The notes under the pieces were generated by a model, which ran no database searches, was not told the DNA's origin, and saw only the letters and a list, made by a program, of their open reading frames with translations. This document shows, piece by piece, positions 63,195-64,000 of a stretch of DNA of 64,000 nucleotides. The position numbers were made by a program, and so were the translations under genes. The stretch's first letter is position 1. Each line of letters begins with the position of its first letter. The stretch comes from Streptomyces sp. AC550_RSS872 (lineage in GTDB: Bacteria > Actinomycetota > Actinomycetes > Streptomycetales > Streptomycetaceae), in contig NZ_JAGMUL010000145.1 in assembly GCF_019049285.1 (NCBI RefSeq), forward strand, positions 30,028 to 94,027. Reading direction: 5' to 3'.

Positions 63195-64000
63195 ATGCCC
63201 GCCATGCACCACCAGTCGTCCTCACCCCCGACATCGCGCACCGCGGCACCACCGGTCAGCACAACCCCCCGCGCCGTCACCGCCGACCCCGGACCGCCGA
63301 CCCCGGAGCGACCCTCCGCGAGCGACACGGCCGGCGGTGTCGGACGCATACCCGTCCTCGACGTCCGCCCGGTCGTCCAGCACGGACGCAGGCCCGCGAA
63401 GGCGGTGACCGGCGAGAACTTCGAGATCTCGGCGACCGTGTTCCGCGAGGGACACGACGCCGTGGCCGCCAACGTCGTCCTGACCGACCCCGACGGCCGG
63501 CCCGGCCCCTGGACACCGATGCGGGAACTGGCCCCCGGCACCGACCGCTGGGGCGCCACCGTCACCGCCGGAGAGCCCGGCCTTTGGGCCTACCGGGTCG
63601 AGGCCTGGGGCGACCCGGTCACCACCTGGCGGCACCACGCCCAGATCAAGATCCCGGCCGGGATGGACACGGAACTGGTACTGGAGGAGGGCGCGCGGCT
63701 GTACGAGCGGGCGGCCGCCGACGTGCCCGAGAGCGAGGGGCGGTCCGTGGTCCTCGCGGCCGTCGAGGCTCTGCGGGACGAGAACCGCCCGGCCGCCTGG
63801 CGGTTGGCCGCCGCGCTGACGCCCGAGGTCGACGCGGTGCTGGGCCGGTATCCGCTGCGGGACCTGGTGACGGCTTCGGACCCGCTGCCGCTGCTGGTGG
63901 AGCGCGAGCGGGCGCTGTACGGCTCCTGGTACGAGTTCTTCCCCCGCTCCGAGGGCACCCCGCAGCAGCCCCACGGCACCTTCCGCACCGCCGAACGCCG
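63195..64000 (+). CDS. glgE: Maltosyltransferase GlgE, N-terminal part (truncated at window edge)
   Basis: An open frame without stop runs off the right edge. After a disordered Pro/Ser/Thr-rich start of about 50 residues it gives VGRIPVLDVRPVVQHGRRPAK, GENFEISATVFREGHDAVAA, GLWAYRVEAWGDPVTTWRH and SWYEFFPRSEG, the N-terminal and insert regions of alpha-1,4-glucan:maltose-1-phosphate maltosyltransferase (GH13_3). GlgE extends glucan with maltosyl units. The catalytic barrel lies beyond the window. ATG 63195 has AGGAG five bases upstream; a second ATG follows three codons later. Confidence 0.93.
   Translation, partial: MPAMHHQSSSPPTSRTAAPPVSTTPRAVTADPGPPTPERPSASDTAGGVGRIPVLDVRPVVQHGRRPAKAVTGENFEISATVFREGHDAVAANVVLTDPDGRPGPWTPMRELAPGTDRWGATVTAGEPGLWAYRVEAWGDPVTTWRHHAQIKIPAGMDTELVLEEGARLYERAAADVPESEGRSVVLAAVEALRDENRPAAWRLAAALTPEVDAVLGRYPLRDLVTASDPLPLLVERERALYGSWYEFFPRSEGTPQQPHGTFRTAER

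Overview
The window is high-GC, densely packed actinobacterial DNA, almost certainly from a Streptomyces chromosome. The evidence is strong GC bias at third codon positions, many GTG starts, ATGA/GTGA start-stop overlaps, and a right half whose gene content and order recall the S. coelicolor glgE(pep1)-glgP-metalloprotease-ABC-glgX-ScARP neighbourhood (SCO5443 to about SCO5464, from memory). No rRNA gene, intact tRNA or CRISPR array was seen.

Layout. 1-2829: the tail of an upstream gene, an MFS transporter and a cytosolic AmiC/UrtA-like binding protein, read as one coupled unit, then a convergent MarR regulator. 3100-3655: a degraded IS110-type transposase and a 44-bp fragment of a tRNA-Thr(CGT) gene running from the anticodon loop to the 3' end, the shape of an integration-site scar. 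3983-28378: a roughly 24-kb accessory block. It holds a Trypco1 protein with a trypsin-NTPase-TPR protein; a divergent coiled-coil gene; an eight-gene minus-strand operon (zinc-ribbon protein, TRAFAC-like GTPase, GAP1-like protein, Hsp70-like ATPase, secreted/membrane vWA protein, NrdG-like radical SAM enzyme, coiled-coil protein, twin-AAA+ ATPase); then a TPR-CHAT caspase-like protease and a small-protein/membrane-protein pair. This mix of proteases, NTPases, chaperone and vWA modules resembles the NTP-dependent bacterial conflict systems found by comparative genomics (Aravind and colleagues). It is the most interesting part of the window.

28677-44289: GH25 lysozyme, EF-hand protein, MerR regulator, GNAT acetyltransferase, ScARP/scabin-like secreted ADP-ribosyltransferase, beta-propeller lipoprotein, RsbW-like ATPase, enoyl-CoA hydratase, two L,D-transpeptidase lipoproteins, GlgX, and a kinase/regulator pair with a DrrAB-type ABC transporter. 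44510-51792: four consecutive ABC half-exporters forming two heterodimers with complementary degenerate ATP sites. 51880-64000: glutamine-dependent NAD synthetase, two paralogous M4 metalloproteases, a DUF1990 protein, GlgP, a subtilase, and the start of GlgE.

How the genes fit together. GlgX, GlgP and GlgE are storage alpha-glucan enzymes. Metalloproteases, subtilase, lysozyme and L,D-transpeptidases act outside the cell or on the wall. The accessory block looks like one regulated machine in which sensing (TPR, zinc ribbon, vWA), NTP-driven switching (GTPase, AAA+, Hsp70) and proteolytic effectors (trypsin, CHAT) are encoded together. Its function is inferred from domain content only. Two dispersed Streptomyces repeat families, one of them inside ABC-transporter coding sequence, and an 81-bp tandem repeat are also present.
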